Shown here in pieces: positions 28,543 to 37,534 of a DNA stretch of 64,000 nt. A program made the translations under genes and the position numbers. How positions within the stretch are numbered: position 1 is the stretch's first letter; each line of letters opens with the position of its first letter. The DNA is from Mycobacterium dioxanotrophicus (GTDB lineage: Bacteria > Actinomycetota > Actinomycetes > Mycobacteriales > Mycobacteriaceae), in contig NZ_CP020809.1 of assembly GCF_002157835.1 (NCBI RefSeq), positions 2,480,001 through 2,544,000 on the forward strand, in the 5' to 3' direction. The notes beneath the pieces were generated by a model that ran no database searches, was not told the origin of the DNA, and saw nothing but the letters and a program-made list of their open reading frames with translations.

Positions 28543-29014
28543 CCGAGCCTGCGCGGCCCAGGTTGCGGAAGCCCGGGTGCACGTGCGGTGTCAGCTCATG
28601 GTGATCGGCGAGCGTCTGCAGCAGTTCCCGCAGCGTGTCCCGTTGTGCGGCATCGAGACCCGCGGTCATCAGCTCATCGTGGCGGCGCGCGAGCTCGCCG
28701 ATGCGTCGCAGTATCTTCTTGCCGTCGGTGCTGAGGTACAGCGCGTGCAACCGCCGATCGTCGGGGTTGCGGCGCCGTTCGACGTAGCCGCGGTCCTCCA
28801 GATCGTCGACGTAGCTGACCACGCGGCTCGGTAACAGGCTGAGCTGGGTGCTCAGTGACTGCTGGCTCAGCCCGGGTTGCGCGCCGATGGCGCGCAGGAT
28901 GCCGGCGTGCGGCGGGGTCAGCTCGACGGTCGCCATCTGCTCGGCGAACAGGGCCGCTGCCCGATGGCCGAGTTGCGCCAGCAGGAATGCCGCAGTGTCC
29001 GGCCCACTTTCCAT
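28526..29014 (-). CDS. MarR-family transcriptional regulator
   Basis: The 162-residue protein has the MarR winged helix: LTPPHAGILRAIGAQPGLSQQSLSTQL followed by the wing DRGYVERRRNPDDRRLHALYLS. It is divergent from a membrane-protein gene, with two equally built 21-base inverted repeats between them. It is therefore likely to repress that gene and itself. The inducer is unknown. No clear ribosome binding site precedes the ATG. Confidence 0.92.
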   Translation of the reverse strand: MESGPDTAAFLLAQLGHRAAALFAEQMATVELTPPHAGILRAIGAQPGLSQQSLSTQLSLLPSRVVSYVDDLEDRGYVERRRNPDDRRLHALYLSTDGKKILRRIGELARRHDELMTAGLDAAQRDTLRELLQTLADHHELTPHVHPGFRNLGRAGSVKPAG

Positions 29015-29037
29015 GCTGGAAACGGTATCACCGTCAA

Positions 29038-29058
29038 ATGGTTCATAACTGGAAACAT
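29038..29058. promoter_or_regulatory. MarR operator, imperfect copy
   Basis: ATGGTTCA - 5 bases - GGAAACAT. The halves match in 6 of 8 positions as an inverted repeat, and the 8-5-8 layout is the same as the perfect copy at 29091-29111. Centre-to-centre distance is 53 bases, about five helical turns. A third small palindrome, ACGGT-ATC-ACCGT, lies at 29022-29034. Confidence 0.5.
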
Positions 29059-29090
29059 TCAGCCTGTTGCCGTCCGCGCGCGGCGGGCAT

Positions 29091-29111
29091 ATCGTTCAAA
29101 CTATGAACGAT
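29091..29111. promoter_or_regulatory. MarR operator, perfect copy over a start codon
   Basis: ATCGTTCA - 5 bases - TGAACGAT is a perfect inverted repeat. It covers the ATG (29103) of the divergent membrane-protein gene, so a bound repressor would block that start region directly. Confidence 0.7.
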
Positions 29112-29825
29112 TCAACAGCTGATCGAATGCGGTCTGTGCGGTCCGCGCCGTCTGCGCGGACCGGCAGGCAAGGCGGGCCCCCGCTGGCCCCGCTGGCCGC
29201 GGTTTCGCTGATATTGCTGCTGGCCGGGGTCATCGTCGGCGTCGTGATCGGCGGTGTGATGCCGTTGCCCTACGGTGGGGCCGCCGACATTCTTCGATAC
29301 GTTCACGACCACCATGGCGCCGTGCGGGCCTGTGCGGTGGGCACATTCGCGGCATCGGTGCCGCTGGCGATCTATGCCGCGACCGCAAGCACCCGGCTGC
29401 GCCAGCTCGGCGTCACGGCGCCCGGTGCGACCATCGCCCTGGCCGGTGGGATTCTCGCGGCCGGATCTCTCGGGCTCTCCGGCCTGATCTGCTGGGCCAT
29501 GTCGCGGCCCGAGGTGGTGGTCGACGACGGCCTGATCCGCGCGCTGTACTACCTGGTGTTCCTCACCGGCGGGGTCGGGCACATCGTGGCACTCGGCCTG
29601 CTGCTCGCCGGCATCGCCGTGCCCAGCCTGCTCCTGGGACTGTTGCCGCGGACGCTGGCCTGGGTCGGTCTTGCGATCGCCGTGCTCGCCGAACTCGCGA
29701 CGCTGGTGCTCATCTGGCCCGAATCGGCCGTGGTGTTGCCGATCGCCCGGCTCACCGGATTCGTCTGGCTGATCGTCGTCGGTGCGCTCCTGCCGAAGCG
29801 TCGGACGGATCGGCAGCGCGCATGA
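29103..29825 (+). CDS. Polytopic membrane protein, MarR-controlled
   Basis: The 240-residue protein has a polar N-terminus of about 35 residues and then about six hydrophobic helices (for example AVSLILLLAGVIVGVVIGGV and ATIALAGGILAAGSLGLSG). It resembles DUF4386-type membrane proteins in layout, but I do not recognise a specific function. The ATG at 29103 lies inside the perfect MarR operator. Its stop overlaps the ATG of the LLM oxidoreductase, so the two are coupled and probably act in the same response. Confidence 0.8.
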   Translation: MNDSTADRMRSVRSAPSARTGRQGGPPLAPLAAVSLILLLAGVIVGVVIGGVMPLPYGGAADILRYVHDHHGAVRACAVGTFAASVPLAIYAATASTRLRQLGVTAPGATIALAGGILAAGSLGLSGLICWAMSRPEVVVDDGLIRALYYLVFLTGGVGHIVALGLLLAGIAVPSLLLGLLPRTLAWVGLAIAVLAELATLVLIWPESAVVLPIARLTGFVWLIVVGALLPKRRTDRQRA

Positions 29826-30703
29826 AGCTCAGTGTCAGCGTCACGAACTACTCGTGGCCGCAACCGATCCACGACCGGCTGAGGTCACTGGCGGCGCGCC
29901 TCGACGGCACGGCGGTCGACACCCTCTGGGTGGCCGACCATCTGCTGCAGGCCGATCCGTCGTGTCGGACCGACGAGCCGATGCTCGAGGCCTACACCGT
30001 GCTCGGTTACCTGGCGGCCGCGACGCGTCGGATCCGGTTGGGCACCATGGTGACGGCGGCGACCTTCCGCGCGCCAGCCTTGCTCGTCAAGGCGGTGACG
30101 ACGCTCGATGTGCTCTCGAACGGCCGGGCCTGGCTCGGTCTCGGTGCGGGCTACAACGCGGCCGAAGCCACCGCGATGGGACTGTTCTTGCCGGACACCG
30201 CCGAGCGGTTCGCGCGGCTGACCGAACTGCTGCAGTTGGCCGAACGCATGTGGCGGGGTGAGCAGACCGCTCTCCGCGGTGAGTACCTGACGGCACAGCA
30301 GCCGATCGGCAACCCTCGACCGGTGACCGTGCCGCATCCTCCGGTGCTGATCGGCGGCACGGGCGAACGTCGCACGCTACGCCTTGTCGCGCAGTACGCA
30401 GACGCCTGCAACCTGTTCGACATCCCGGACGGCGGGCAGGCCATCCGTCGGCAACTCGGGGTGTTGGACCGTCATTGCGCCGAGGTCGCGCGGCCGCCCC
30501 AAGAGGTCCAGCGCACCGTGACCACGGCGCTGGAACCCGGCGAATCCGTCGCCCGGCTGGTCGAGCGCTCTCGGGCGCTCGGTGACCTCGGCGTCGACCA
30601 CGTCGTTCTCATCACGCGCGGACGTCCCTGGGCCGGCACCGATCTCGACGTCGTCGCCCGTGCGGCCGATCAGCTTCGCGATTTGGCGCATACCCCCGGA
30701 TGA
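29822..30703 (+). CDS. LLM-class F420-dependent oxidoreductase
   Basis: The 293-residue TIM-barrel protein has [40 protein letters not shown] and [11 protein letters not shown], the usual luciferase-like (LLM) blocks. In mycobacteria this subgroup mostly uses coenzyme F420. The substrate is unknown. It is coupled to the MarR-controlled membrane protein (ATGA overlap) and overlaps the convergent RNase Z-like gene by 34 bases. Confidence 0.9.
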   Translation: MKLSVSVTNYSWPQPIHDRLRSLAARLDGTAVDTLWVADHLLQADPSCRTDEPMLEAYTVLGYLAAATRRIRLGTMVTAATFRAPALLVKAVTTLDVLSNGRAWLGLGAGYNAAEATAMGLFLPDTAERFARLTELLQLAERMWRGEQTALRGEYLTAQQPIGNPRPVTVPHPPVLIGGTGERRTLRLVAQYADACNLFDIPDGGQAIRRQLGVLDRHCAEVARPPQEVQRTVTTALEPGESVARLVERSRALGDLGVDHVVLITRGRPWAGTDLDVVARAADQLRDLAHTPG

Positions 30704-31527
30704 ACTTCGACCCGGTGCAGATCGCTGCCCAGCTCGATCTGCCGGTCGAATTCCGTTGCGGCCCTGGCGCGCCACTCGTCTTCCTGACCCGCGGCAATCG
30801 CCGGCACGTAGTGGGTGAGGATGAGGATCCCGACCCCGGCGCGCGCGGCCGTGGCCGCGGCCTCCTCGACCGAGGAGTGGTAGTCGCAGATGTCTCGGAT
30901 GCGCTGCATGGGCAGTTGCTCGACCAGATCCTTACGGATCACGGTGTGCACCAGGGCACCCGCGCCCGCGGCGAGGGCATCGAGGCCGGCGCACGGCACC
31001 GTGTCACCGGCGACCACGACGGACGCGCCGTGATGCTCGATGCGAAACCCGATGGTCGGCTCCACCGGCCGGTGATCGGTGGGGCCCACCACCGTTCGCA
31101 CGCCATCGTGATCCCACACCAGCCCCTCGGTGTATTCGTGCACCTCGACCGGCGGTGGTGCGGTGAGGTCGGCGTGATGGGCGATGCGATACCCGATGTC
31201 GGGTCCGAAGGCCTCCAGCGTGGCCTCGACCACCCGTTTCGTCCCCGGCGGCCCGATGATCTGCAGCGGAATCTGCTCGGTGAAGGTGGTCACCCACCGG
31301 GTGATGATGACGTCGCCCAGGTCGGCGATGTGATCGCTGTGCAGGTGGGTGAGCAGCAGCGCGCTGAGCGCGTTGGCGCCGGAACCCACTGCGGCCAACC
31401 GTTGTTGCACGCCGCGGCCACAGTCGACGAGAAACGTCTGGCCACCGGCACGGATCAGGGTGGCCGGGCCGGCCCGGTCCGGGTCGGGAATGGGGCTGCC
31501 GGTACCGAGCAGAGTGACCTCGATCAT
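30670..31527 (-). CDS. Metallo-beta-lactamase fold protein, RNase Z-like
   Basis: The 285-residue protein starts [16 protein letters not shown] and carries the metal-binding motif [14 protein letters not shown], further ligands in VVAGDT and the terminal ILTHYVP. This is the ribonuclease Z/ElaC arrangement for tRNA 3'-end maturation. It matches Rv2407 in position. Some relatives are arylsulfatases or phosphodiesterases, so the substrate is not certain. The ATG at 31527 is preferred. Confidence 0.85.
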   Translation of the reverse strand: MIEVTLLGTGSPIPDPDRAGPATLIRAGGQTFLVDCGRGVQQRLAAVGSGANALSALLLTHLHSDHIADLGDVIITRWVTTFTEQIPLQIIGPPGTKRVVEATLEAFGPDIGYRIAHHADLTAPPPVEVHEYTEGLVWDHDGVRTVVGPTDHRPVEPTIGFRIEHHGASVVVAGDTVPCAGLDALAAGAGALVHTVIRKDLVEQLPMQRIRDICDYHSSVEEAAATAARAGVGILILTHYVPAIAAGQEDEWRARAATEFDRQIELGSDLHRVEVHPGVCAKSRS

Positions 31528-31628
31528 GCGCCCAGGTATACCCGGTGATGCGCGTTGGGCGAGCCCCTTTCGCACGGACCGTTGCCGACCTAGCCTGGTG
31601 TGAGGTGGATCACGATCGGAGGCGGGCG

Positions 31629-32060
31629 ATGCGGATCGCGGACGTGCTGAGCAACAAGGGCGCCGCCGTGGCGACGATATCTCCGGAAGCCACGGTGTCT
31701 CAGCTGCTGGCCGGGCTGCACGAGATGAACATCGGCGCGATGGTGGTGGTCGGTTCCGAAGGGCTGGCCGGCATCGTGTCCGAACGCGACGTGGTGCGCA
31801 AACTCCACGAACGCGGCAGCAGCCTGCTGGCCCAGCCGGTCTCGGAGATCATGACGACTGTGCTCGCCACGTGCACCCCGCGCGACACGGTCGATCACCT
31901 CAGCGTGCTGATGACCGAGAACCGCGTGCGGCATGTGCCGGTGCTCGACGGTGGCCGGCTGGCCGGCATCGTCAGCATCGGTGACGTCGTCAAGACCCGA
32001 ATGGAGGAGCTCGAAGCCGAGCAACAGCAGTTGCAGGCCTACATCACGCAGGAGCGCTGA
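31629..32060 (+). CDS. CBS-domain pair protein
   Basis: The 143-residue protein consists of two CBS repeats only: [27 protein letters not shown] with [12 protein letters not shown], then [21 protein letters not shown] with [12 protein letters not shown] pairs bind adenine nucleotides and sense energy state. The ATG at 31629 has GGAGG 6 bases upstream. The position fits Rv2406c. Its end overlaps the convergent monooxygenase gene by 17 bases. Confidence 0.92.
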   Translation: MRIADVLSNKGAAVATISPEATVSQLLAGLHEMNIGAMVVVGSEGLAGIVSERDVVRKLHERGSSLLAQPVSEIMTTVLATCTPRDTVDHLSVLMTENRVRHVPVLDGGRLAGIVSIGDVVKTRMEELEAEQQQLQAYITQER

Positions 32061-33459
32061 CGCGCTCACCGACACCGTTGAGAAGATCGTTGTCGGCGAA
32101 GGCGCCCCGGTAGGCCGCGGCCGGATGGCGCTCGGGCAGCCGGTCGCCCCGACCCAACAGTTTGTGGCGCAGCGTGCCGGACTTGTCGGTGGCGATCAGC
32201 CCCCGCTCGCGCAGCGTCGGGAACAGCCGGTCGGCCACCTCCTGGAACGACTGGGGGACCGTGGCGTGATAGACGTTGATCCCGTCGACGCCGGCCTCAC
32301 GCCATTCCTCGAGGCGGTCCGCGATCTCCTCGGCGGTGCCGACGACGCGATTGGCACCTTCCAGAACCCAGGCCATGTCCCGGATCGTCGGCTCGGCATT
32401 GCCCGATGCTTCGGTCGCCCACCGGGTGAAACTCTTGATCCCGGTGAACTCGCCGAGCTGACTGATCGGGGTGTCCAGCGGCAGGCTGCCCGCGTCGATT
32501 CCGGCGTCGCCCAACGCGTGCAGGGCAATTCCTTCCAGGTCCAGGTAACGCTTGAGTTGGTCGTTGCGCCGGACCGCGTCGGCATGGGTGTCGCCGATCA
32601 CGAACGACAGGCCCTGCGCGAACGTGATGTCGTCCGGATCCCGACCGTTTTCGATTGCCAGGGCGCGGGTTTCGGTGGTCAGCTGGTGAGCGGATTCGGG
32701 ATTCGGGCTGCTGATGTACACGCCCTCGGCGTTGCGGGCCGAGAACAGCTGCCCGGCCGGTGACGAACCTGCCTGGAACAGAACCGGTGTGCGCTGCGGC
32801 GACGGCGACGAGAAGTGTGGACCCTCCACCCGGTACCGCTTGCCGACGTGGTTGATCTTGTGGATCTTGGCCGGGTCGGAGTGCACGCCGCGGTGCTTGT
32901 CCTGCACGAGTGCATCCTCGTCCCAGGATCCCTCCCACAACTTGTAGGTCACGTCGACGTATTCGTAGGCCCACTCGTAGCGCTCGTCGTGGGCGAGGGT
33001 GCCCTCGTGACCGAAGCTGCGAAACATGTTCTCGTTGAAGCTCGTCACGATGTTCCAGCCGAGCCGGCCGTCGGTGTAGTGGTCCAATGACGACATGCGC
33101 CGCGCGAAGTCGAACGGGTGGTCCTGGATGATGGAGCTGGTGAACACGATGCCGAGGTGATCGGTCGCGGCGGCCAGCGCCGAGGCGAGCACCGAAGGAT
33201 CGTTGACGGGTATCTGGATACCGGCCTCGACGGACTTGCGCCAGTTGCCGTTCCACGGTGCCCGCAGCCCGAACACATCGGCGAAAAAGAGCAGGTCGTA
33301 GCCGGCGCGGTCCACCGCAGTGGCCAGCGACGTCCAATGCCGAAGCGAGTTGAACTTGTGGTTCTGCGCCTCGGGGGCGCGCCAAAGACCGTGCAGCACA
33401 TGGGATGCGGTGTTCATCACGAACGCAGAGAAATACATGGGTCGCTTGGTGGAGCTCAT
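32044..33459 (-). CDS. FMN-dependent monooxygenase of the NtaA/SnaA/DmoA family
   Basis: The 471-residue flavin monooxygenase starts MSSTKRPMYFSAFVMNTASHV. Family features are LFFADVFGLR, GRLGWNIVTSFNENMFRSFG, YKLWEGSWDEDAL and SPQRTPVLFQAGSSPAG. These enzymes use FMNH2 and O2 to cleave C-S or C-N bonds. The last gene of an operon behind a MetNIQ-type importer, it probably desulfonates the imported compound. The ATG overlaps the stop of the binding-protein gene by 4 bases. A longer open frame upstream belongs to another reading frame of that gene. Confidence 0.92.
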   Translation of the reverse strand: MSSTKRPMYFSAFVMNTASHVLHGLWRAPEAQNHKFNSLRHWTSLATAVDRAGYDLLFFADVFGLRAPWNGNWRKSVEAGIQIPVNDPSVLASALAAATDHLGIVFTSSIIQDHPFDFARRMSSLDHYTDGRLGWNIVTSFNENMFRSFGHEGTLAHDERYEWAYEYVDVTYKLWEGSWDEDALVQDKHRGVHSDPAKIHKINHVGKRYRVEGPHFSSPSPQRTPVLFQAGSSPAGQLFSARNAEGVYISSPNPESAHQLTTETRALAIENGRDPDDITFAQGLSFVIGDTHADAVRRNDQLKRYLDLEGIALHALGDAGIDAGSLPLDTPISQLGEFTGIKSFTRWATEASGNAEPTIRDMAWVLEGANRVVGTAEEIADRLEEWREAGVDGINVYHATVPQSFQEVADRLFPTLRERGLIATDKSGTLRHKLLGRGDRLPERHPAAAYRGAFADNDLLNGVGERVSAPA

Positions 33460-34361
33460 GAGATCGGCCCCAAGGTGTCGCGGATCAGGGTGTTGTCGGT
33501 GGTCTTGAGGAATTCGGCGACCTTGGGGTCTTTGAACGTCTGGATGAGCTTCTGGACGTTGGGATCGTCGAGATGCTTGTTGCTGACCACCAATCCGCCT
33601 TCGCTGCCTTTCGGAGCGGGATGCCGGGCCAGGATCTGGTTCTCCGTCAGTCCGGCGGCGTAGACGTCGGAGATGTGGACCACGATGGCGTCGACGTCGG
33701 CGAGGCTGCGGGCCAGCTGGCCGATCGGAACCTGAATGAACTGGTAGTTCTTGGGATTGGCCGCGATGTCGCCGAGCTGCGGCAGTCCGGCAAGGGTCTC
33801 CTTGCCGGGCTTGAGGGTGATCTGCCCTGCCTCGGCCAGGTCGAGCAGGGCGATCGCCTGACCGGCCGGGTCGTCGCGCAGCGCGATCTTCGCGCCCGTC
33901 GGCAGCTGCGCCCAGCTGCGGTACTTGTTCGAGTATGTCGCCTGGTCCCAGGTGAATGTCGGTGCGGCCAGCGTGAGTTGGAATCCGTTGGCGGCGATCG
34001 CATCGTTGAGGAACGGCTGGTGCTCGAAGAAGTTGCCGGCCACCGTGCCCGCATCGACGGCCCGGTTGATCTCGATGAGGTTGTCGATGCGCACCGGTTT
34101 GATGGTGATGCCATGCTCGGGCGCGACGTTCTGGGCGATGTAGGCCAGCAGGTTCTCGGCGGCGATGTCGGTGCTCCACGTCGCGACGTCGAGCGTCGTG
34201 CCGAACGGCTTGTCCTGGTTGGTGCTGTTGGCGAAGAAGATGCCGCCCACGATGACGATCACGACGCCGACGGCGGCCGCGACCCACGGCCATCGGTGCT
34301 TCTTCTTGATCTCGATGTCGATATCGCCGACGTCGGGCGACGTGGTCTGCTGCTCGGTCAC
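33456..34361 (-). CDS. metQ: MetQ/NlpA-type ABC substrate-binding protein
   Basis: The 301-residue protein is of the NlpA family: GTVAGNFFEHQPFLN, AALPTG-like segment LPTGAKIALRDDPAG, and SEGGLVVSNKHLDDP. Instead of a lipobox it has a cytoplasmic tail of about 24 residues and one membrane helix (WVAAAVGVVIVIVGGIFFA), so it is tethered by a helix rather than a lipid. MetQ relatives bind methionine or other sulfur compounds. With the monooxygenase downstream, an organosulfur ligand is likely. The symbol is given by family, not by proven substrate. Confidence 0.88.
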   Translation of the reverse strand: MTEQQTTSPDVGDIDIEIKKKHRWPWVAAAVGVVIVIVGGIFFANSTNQDKPFGTTLDVATWSTDIAAENLLAYIAQNVAPEHGITIKPVRIDNLIEINRAVDAGTVAGNFFEHQPFLNDAIAANGFQLTLAAPTFTWDQATYSNKYRSWAQLPTGAKIALRDDPAGQAIALLDLAEAGQITLKPGKETLAGLPQLGDIAANPKNYQFIQVPIGQLARSLADVDAIVVHISDVYAAGLTENQILARHPAPKGSEGGLVVSNKHLDDPNVQKLIQTFKDPKVAEFLKTTDNTLIRDTLGPIS

Positions 34362-34386
34362 GGACGTTCCTTCGGGTAGCGGGTTT

Positions 34387-35082
34387 TCAGCGTGTGAGTG
34401 CCTTGACGACGCGGTCGCCGACGAACTGGACGACCTGGATCGTGATGATCAACGTGACCGCGGTCGCGATCATGATGTTGTCGTCGAATCTGTTGTAGCC
34501 ATAGGTGATTGCCAGATTGCCCACGCCTCCGGCGCCGATCGATCCGGCGATGGCCGAGTACTCGATCATCGCGATGACGTTGACCGTCAGGGCCCCTGCG
34601 AGGGCGGGCAGCGCCTCGGACAGCTGCACGGTCCGGATGACCTGAAGCGTGGTGCCGCCCGAGGCCTGGCCCATGTCGGTGACGTCGGATCGCACCTCGC
34701 GCAAGGCGTTCTGAACGAGCCGCGCGAAGAACGGCACACCCGCGGTCGTCATCGGAACGATCGCGGCCGGGATACCGACCGTGGTGCCGACGATGAACCG
34801 GGTCACCGGGATGATCGCTGCCATCAGGATCAAGAACGGCAGCGATCGCCCGATGTTGACGATCGTGTTGAGCGTGGTGAACACCCGCGGATTCGGATAC
34901 AGCCCCAGCGGTGAGGCGTTGTGCAGCGTGACACCGAGCGGCGTGCCGATGATGATGACGAGGACCATCGTGATGCCGACCATCAGCCAGGTCTCCCCGT
35001 ACGCGGGCAGCAGCAGATCGGGCACGTGTTGCCACGGCGTGCTGAAGTCCTCCTGGGCCGCGACGGTGACGGACGGGGTCAC
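34387..35082 (-). CDS. metI: MetI-type ABC permease
   Basis: The 231-residue permease has about five to six helices and the MetI blocks [40 protein letters not shown], and the EAA loop region [25 protein letters not shown]. It forms the channel with MetN and receives substrate from MetQ. It starts within the 3' end of metN (overlap 4 bases) and is 25 bases upstream of metQ. Confidence 0.93.
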   Translation of the reverse strand: MTPSVTVAAQEDFSTPWQHVPDLLLPAYGETWLMVGITMVLVIIIGTPLGVTLHNASPLGLYPNPRVFTTLNTIVNIGRSLPFLILMAAIIPVTRFIVGTTVGIPAAIVPMTTAGVPFFARLVQNALREVRSDVTDMGQASGGTTLQVIRTVQLSEALPALAGALTVNVIAMIEYSAIAGSIGAGGVGNLAITYGYNRFDDNIMIATAVTLIITIQVVQFVGDRVVKALTR

Positions 35083-36080
35083 GCCGCCTCCCGACGGGAG
35101 CTGATCTGGGCCGTGCGGACATGCAGCCCGCGGTCTCTCAGATGATCCGCGAAACCTGTTGGAGCTGACGGTGAGATCGCCAGCACCGCCCGTCCGACCG
35201 CGACCCCGCGGATGGCCTCGACACTGGCGGACAACACGTCGACCCGCAGGCCCGAGATACCCGGGACACTGTGGACGGCGGTCAGCCAGTCCAGCGGCAC
35301 CCGACGCGAGGCGTAGGAGACTTCCCAGATGTCGGCCGGGCCGTCCGGCGTCACGGCGGGGCGCTCGGGGAGCAACTCACGGGCCAGGGCCGAATCCGGA
35401 TCCAGGATGATGTCGGTGACCGAACCGTGTTCGACGATGCGGCCACCGTCGATGCGGGCCACCGAGTCGGCGATTTCGCGCACCACTTCCATCTCGTGCG
35501 TGATCAGGATGACGGACAGACCGAACTCGTCACGAAGGTGGCTGAGCAGGGCGAGGATTGACTTCGTGGTGGACGGGTCGAGTCCCGCGGTGGCCTCGTC
35601 GGACAACAGCACCGACGGTCGCAGCGCCAGCGCGCGGGCGATCCCGACCCGCTGCTTCTGACCTCCGGACAGTTGAGCGGGAAAGTACCCGCTGCGGTCG
35701 GCGAGCCCCACCCGGTCGAGCAGCTCGCCGACCCGGCGGTCGATGGAGGCGTCGGTGGCGCGCAGGTACTCCAACGGCAACGCGACGTTCTGTGCGACGG
35801 TGCGGCGGCGCAGCAGGGGCGCGCTCTGGAAGATGACGCCGATGTCGCGGCGCGCGGCGATCAGTTCGGCGCCGTCGAGCCGCGCGAAGTCCTTGCCGTC
35901 GACCCGCACGGTGCCGCTGCTCGGGCGCTCCAGGAAGCTCACGCAGCGCGACAGCGTGCTTTTGCCCGCACCGCTGGGCCCGACGACCGCCAGAATCTCA
36001 CCACTGCCGACGGACAACGAGATGTCGTCGAGGACAGTACGGTCCCCGAAACGTTTGGTGAGGCTCTCGATCTCTATCAC
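35079..36080 (-). CDS. metN: MetN-type ABC transporter ATPase with NIL domain
   Basis: The 333-residue ATPase has Walker [14 protein letters not shown]-loop IFQSAPLL, signature [15 protein letters not shown], Walker [14 protein letters not shown] and H-loop ITHEM. The C-terminal 90 residues form the NIL domain, which in MetN binds methionine and inhibits transport when the cell has enough. The GTG at 36080 ([10 protein letters not shown]) is chosen from the family N-terminus. It is the first gene of the metN-metI-metQ-monooxygenase operon. Confidence 0.93.
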   Translation of the reverse strand: MIEIESLTKRFGDRTVLDDISLSVGSGEILAVVGPSGAGKSTLSRCVSFLERPSSGTVRVDGKDFARLDGAELIAARRDIGVIFQSAPLLRRRTVAQNVALPLEYLRATDASIDRRVGELLDRVGLADRSGYFPAQLSGGQKQRVGIARALALRPSVLLSDEATAGLDPSTTKSILALLSHLRDEFGLSVILITHEMEVVREIADSVARIDGGRIVEHGSVTDIILDPDSALARELLPERPAVTPDGPADIWEVSYASRRVPLDWLTAVHSVPGISGLRVDVLSASVEAIRGVAVGRAVLAISPSAPTGFADHLRDRGLHVRTAQISSRREAA

Positions 36081-36420
36081 GGACGCTCTCTGGGTCGATG
36101 CGGACACGTCGGCGCAGCACTGCGCGGGGGATGGTCGGACACTTGCCGACAGCCCGCAATGTACGCGCGAGGGTGCGCCCGCCACAGGGTAGAAATCGAA
36201 TTGATTGAAAGTGCCCGAGGCAGGTTTGCTTACCGCGCACCTGGATTCGCATGGATCCTGCGCGGTTCACCGCTAAGGCAGTGGGGCACAGGGCAATCCG
36301 TGACAGGCTGCGGCAGCACGTGAGAACGGCTCATGGCGTGGCCAGTTCCGAGGCCGTCGCCGGGAATCGGTTGGCGCTCAGCGCGGTCGCCCGCGTCGAC
36401 GCGCATCCGGCCCGCAGCTG
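36081..36420. other. Intergenic region before metN
   Basis: This 340-base gap should hold the metN operon promoter. A TACCCT -10-like hexamer on the minus strand at 36191-36186 lies about 105 bases before the metN start, but no convincing -35 element stands at the right distance. I see no riboswitch fold, poly-Cys mini-ORF or supported gene here. Confidence 0.5.
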
Positions 36421-36567
36421 CTACGTGGTCGCTCGGCGGTCGAGGAGGTGGTCGACGCGCGACATCCATCGGATCATCGCGGCATAGTCGGCCTCGGCTC
36501 GCGCTTTTTTGACCTGCTGATAGGCAGTGAATATCTGGCTATCGAGCGTGGAAACCAAGTTGATCAT
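36421..36567 (-). CDS. Small hypothetical protein, 48 residues
   Basis: The ATG at 36567 has a strong ribosome binding site (GGAAGG, 8 bases upstream). The peptide begins MINLVSTLDSQIFTAYQQVK and ends HLLDRRATT; it reads as one amphipathic helix pair rich in charged residues, without a signal or membrane segment. The composition and the start signal support a real gene, but I do not recognise a function. It stands alone between the metN operon and the STAS gene. Confidence 0.55.
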   Translation of the reverse strand: MINLVSTLDSQIFTAYQQVKKARAEADYAAMIRWMSRVDHLLDRRATT

Positions 36568-36892
36568 TTGCCTGTCCTTCCGATCACCGTGACCGCAAGG
36601 ACGGCGCAAGCTGCGGACAGCTCTCCGCATTGACAGCGAACCCAGTCATGATGGACAGCTCCTCGTCACCCATCCTCGCCAAACATCTTTGTATTCCCCG
36701 AATCACCGCTGCTTAATCCCACTGTCAACGCGTTCGGCGGTCATATCTCGGCGTTCGTGCCGCGCCGAGCCGTCGGCAGCGCGAGCACGTGACCGGCCCT
36801 ACGCGGCCTGCCGGCGTCGAACGAAATCGGTTGTCGGCATTGTGCATCCGGCGGCGTGGTGACGGCATGGCGGCGCGGTGGCCGTCTCTGTT
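36568..36892. other. Intergenic region with one hairpin
   Basis: In this 325-base gap the only structure I see is CTCGGCG (36747-36753) pairing with CGCCGAG (36763-36769) around a 9-base loop. It lies 124 bases past the end of the STAS gene and has no T-tract, so a terminator role is only possible. No gene is supported. Confidence 0.4.
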
Positions 36893-37345
36893 CTAGTCGC
36901 CCGCCAACTTCTTGCATTCCAAGGTGGTGATCGACCGAAGCCGCCACGTGGTATCAGGCGTTTCCGCGAGCTGCAGCAACGCCTCGTCCAACGTCTCCAC
37001 GACCGGCAGCCCTAGCCCGGTTGCGGTGGGCAACACCAGCTTAACGGCGTCACTTGCCACCAAGACCCAATCCCGCCCGCTTTGACGGCACTCCGCCGCG
37101 AAACGGAGTATTGCCCTGAAACCGGCGAAGTTGACGAAGCCCACACCGCTGCAGTCGAGGACCAACGGACGGCCGACGTGCACGAATCCGATCAAGTAGC
37201 GGCTGACACGACGGACGCTGCGAGCGTCGATCTCACCGCCGACTTCGATGACCACCGCGGGGGGCCGCGGATAACTGCACAGCCGCACACCGAGCGCGGG
37301 CGGAGAAGTCGAGATGCGGGTGAGTTTAGGACCGGTGTAGGTCAT
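36893..37345 (-). CDS. STAS-domain protein (anti-sigma factor antagonist-like)
   Basis: The 150-residue protein starts MTYTGPKLTRIST and carries a STAS domain: VVIEVGGEIDARSVRRVSRYL followed by PLVLDCSGVGFVNFAGFRAIL, where the antagonist serine/threonine position reads GFVNFAG without an obvious phosphoserine. Such proteins sequester anti-sigma factors or act in signalling. A GGGG ribosome binding site precedes the ATG at 37345. No anti-sigma or sigma gene is adjacent, so it is an orphan. Confidence 0.8.
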   Translation of the reverse strand: MTYTGPKLTRISTSPPALGVRLCSYPRPPAVVIEVGGEIDARSVRRVSRYLIGFVHVGRPLVLDCSGVGFVNFAGFRAILRFAAECRQSGRDWVLVASDAVKLVLPTATGLGLPVVETLDEALLQLAETPDTTWRLRSITTLECKKLAGD

Positions 37346-37534
37346 AGCAACCCCTTGATGATCGGTGCGCATCGTCGCACCCCGGGCTTTGTTCTCAAGT
37401 CCGACGATGGACAAAGCTGACTTAGATTTACCCGTTCCCTGCGCGTCTATTCCTTCTTGTCCTCTTCGTGACCCACGCCGCGGGCCTGAGATTGCTTGCT
37501 GCTGTCGGCAGCTCGAATGTGCGATCGTGGGCGG

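Noticed and set aside
33460..34293. Fusion of the monooxygenase with an N-terminal extension over metQ
   Set aside because: The extra part is a reading-frame shadow of the substrate-binding protein, whose own frame is clearly genuine.
36081..36250. Possible poly-Cys leader or SAM riboswitch before metN
   Set aside because: Only an isolated Cys-Cys pair occurs in an in-frame extension, without a leaderless start, and no riboswitch fold is visible.
36251..36487. Small plus-strand open frame in the gap before the 48-residue gene
   Set aside because: No ribosome binding site, Arg-rich shadow composition, and it overlaps the better-supported small gene.
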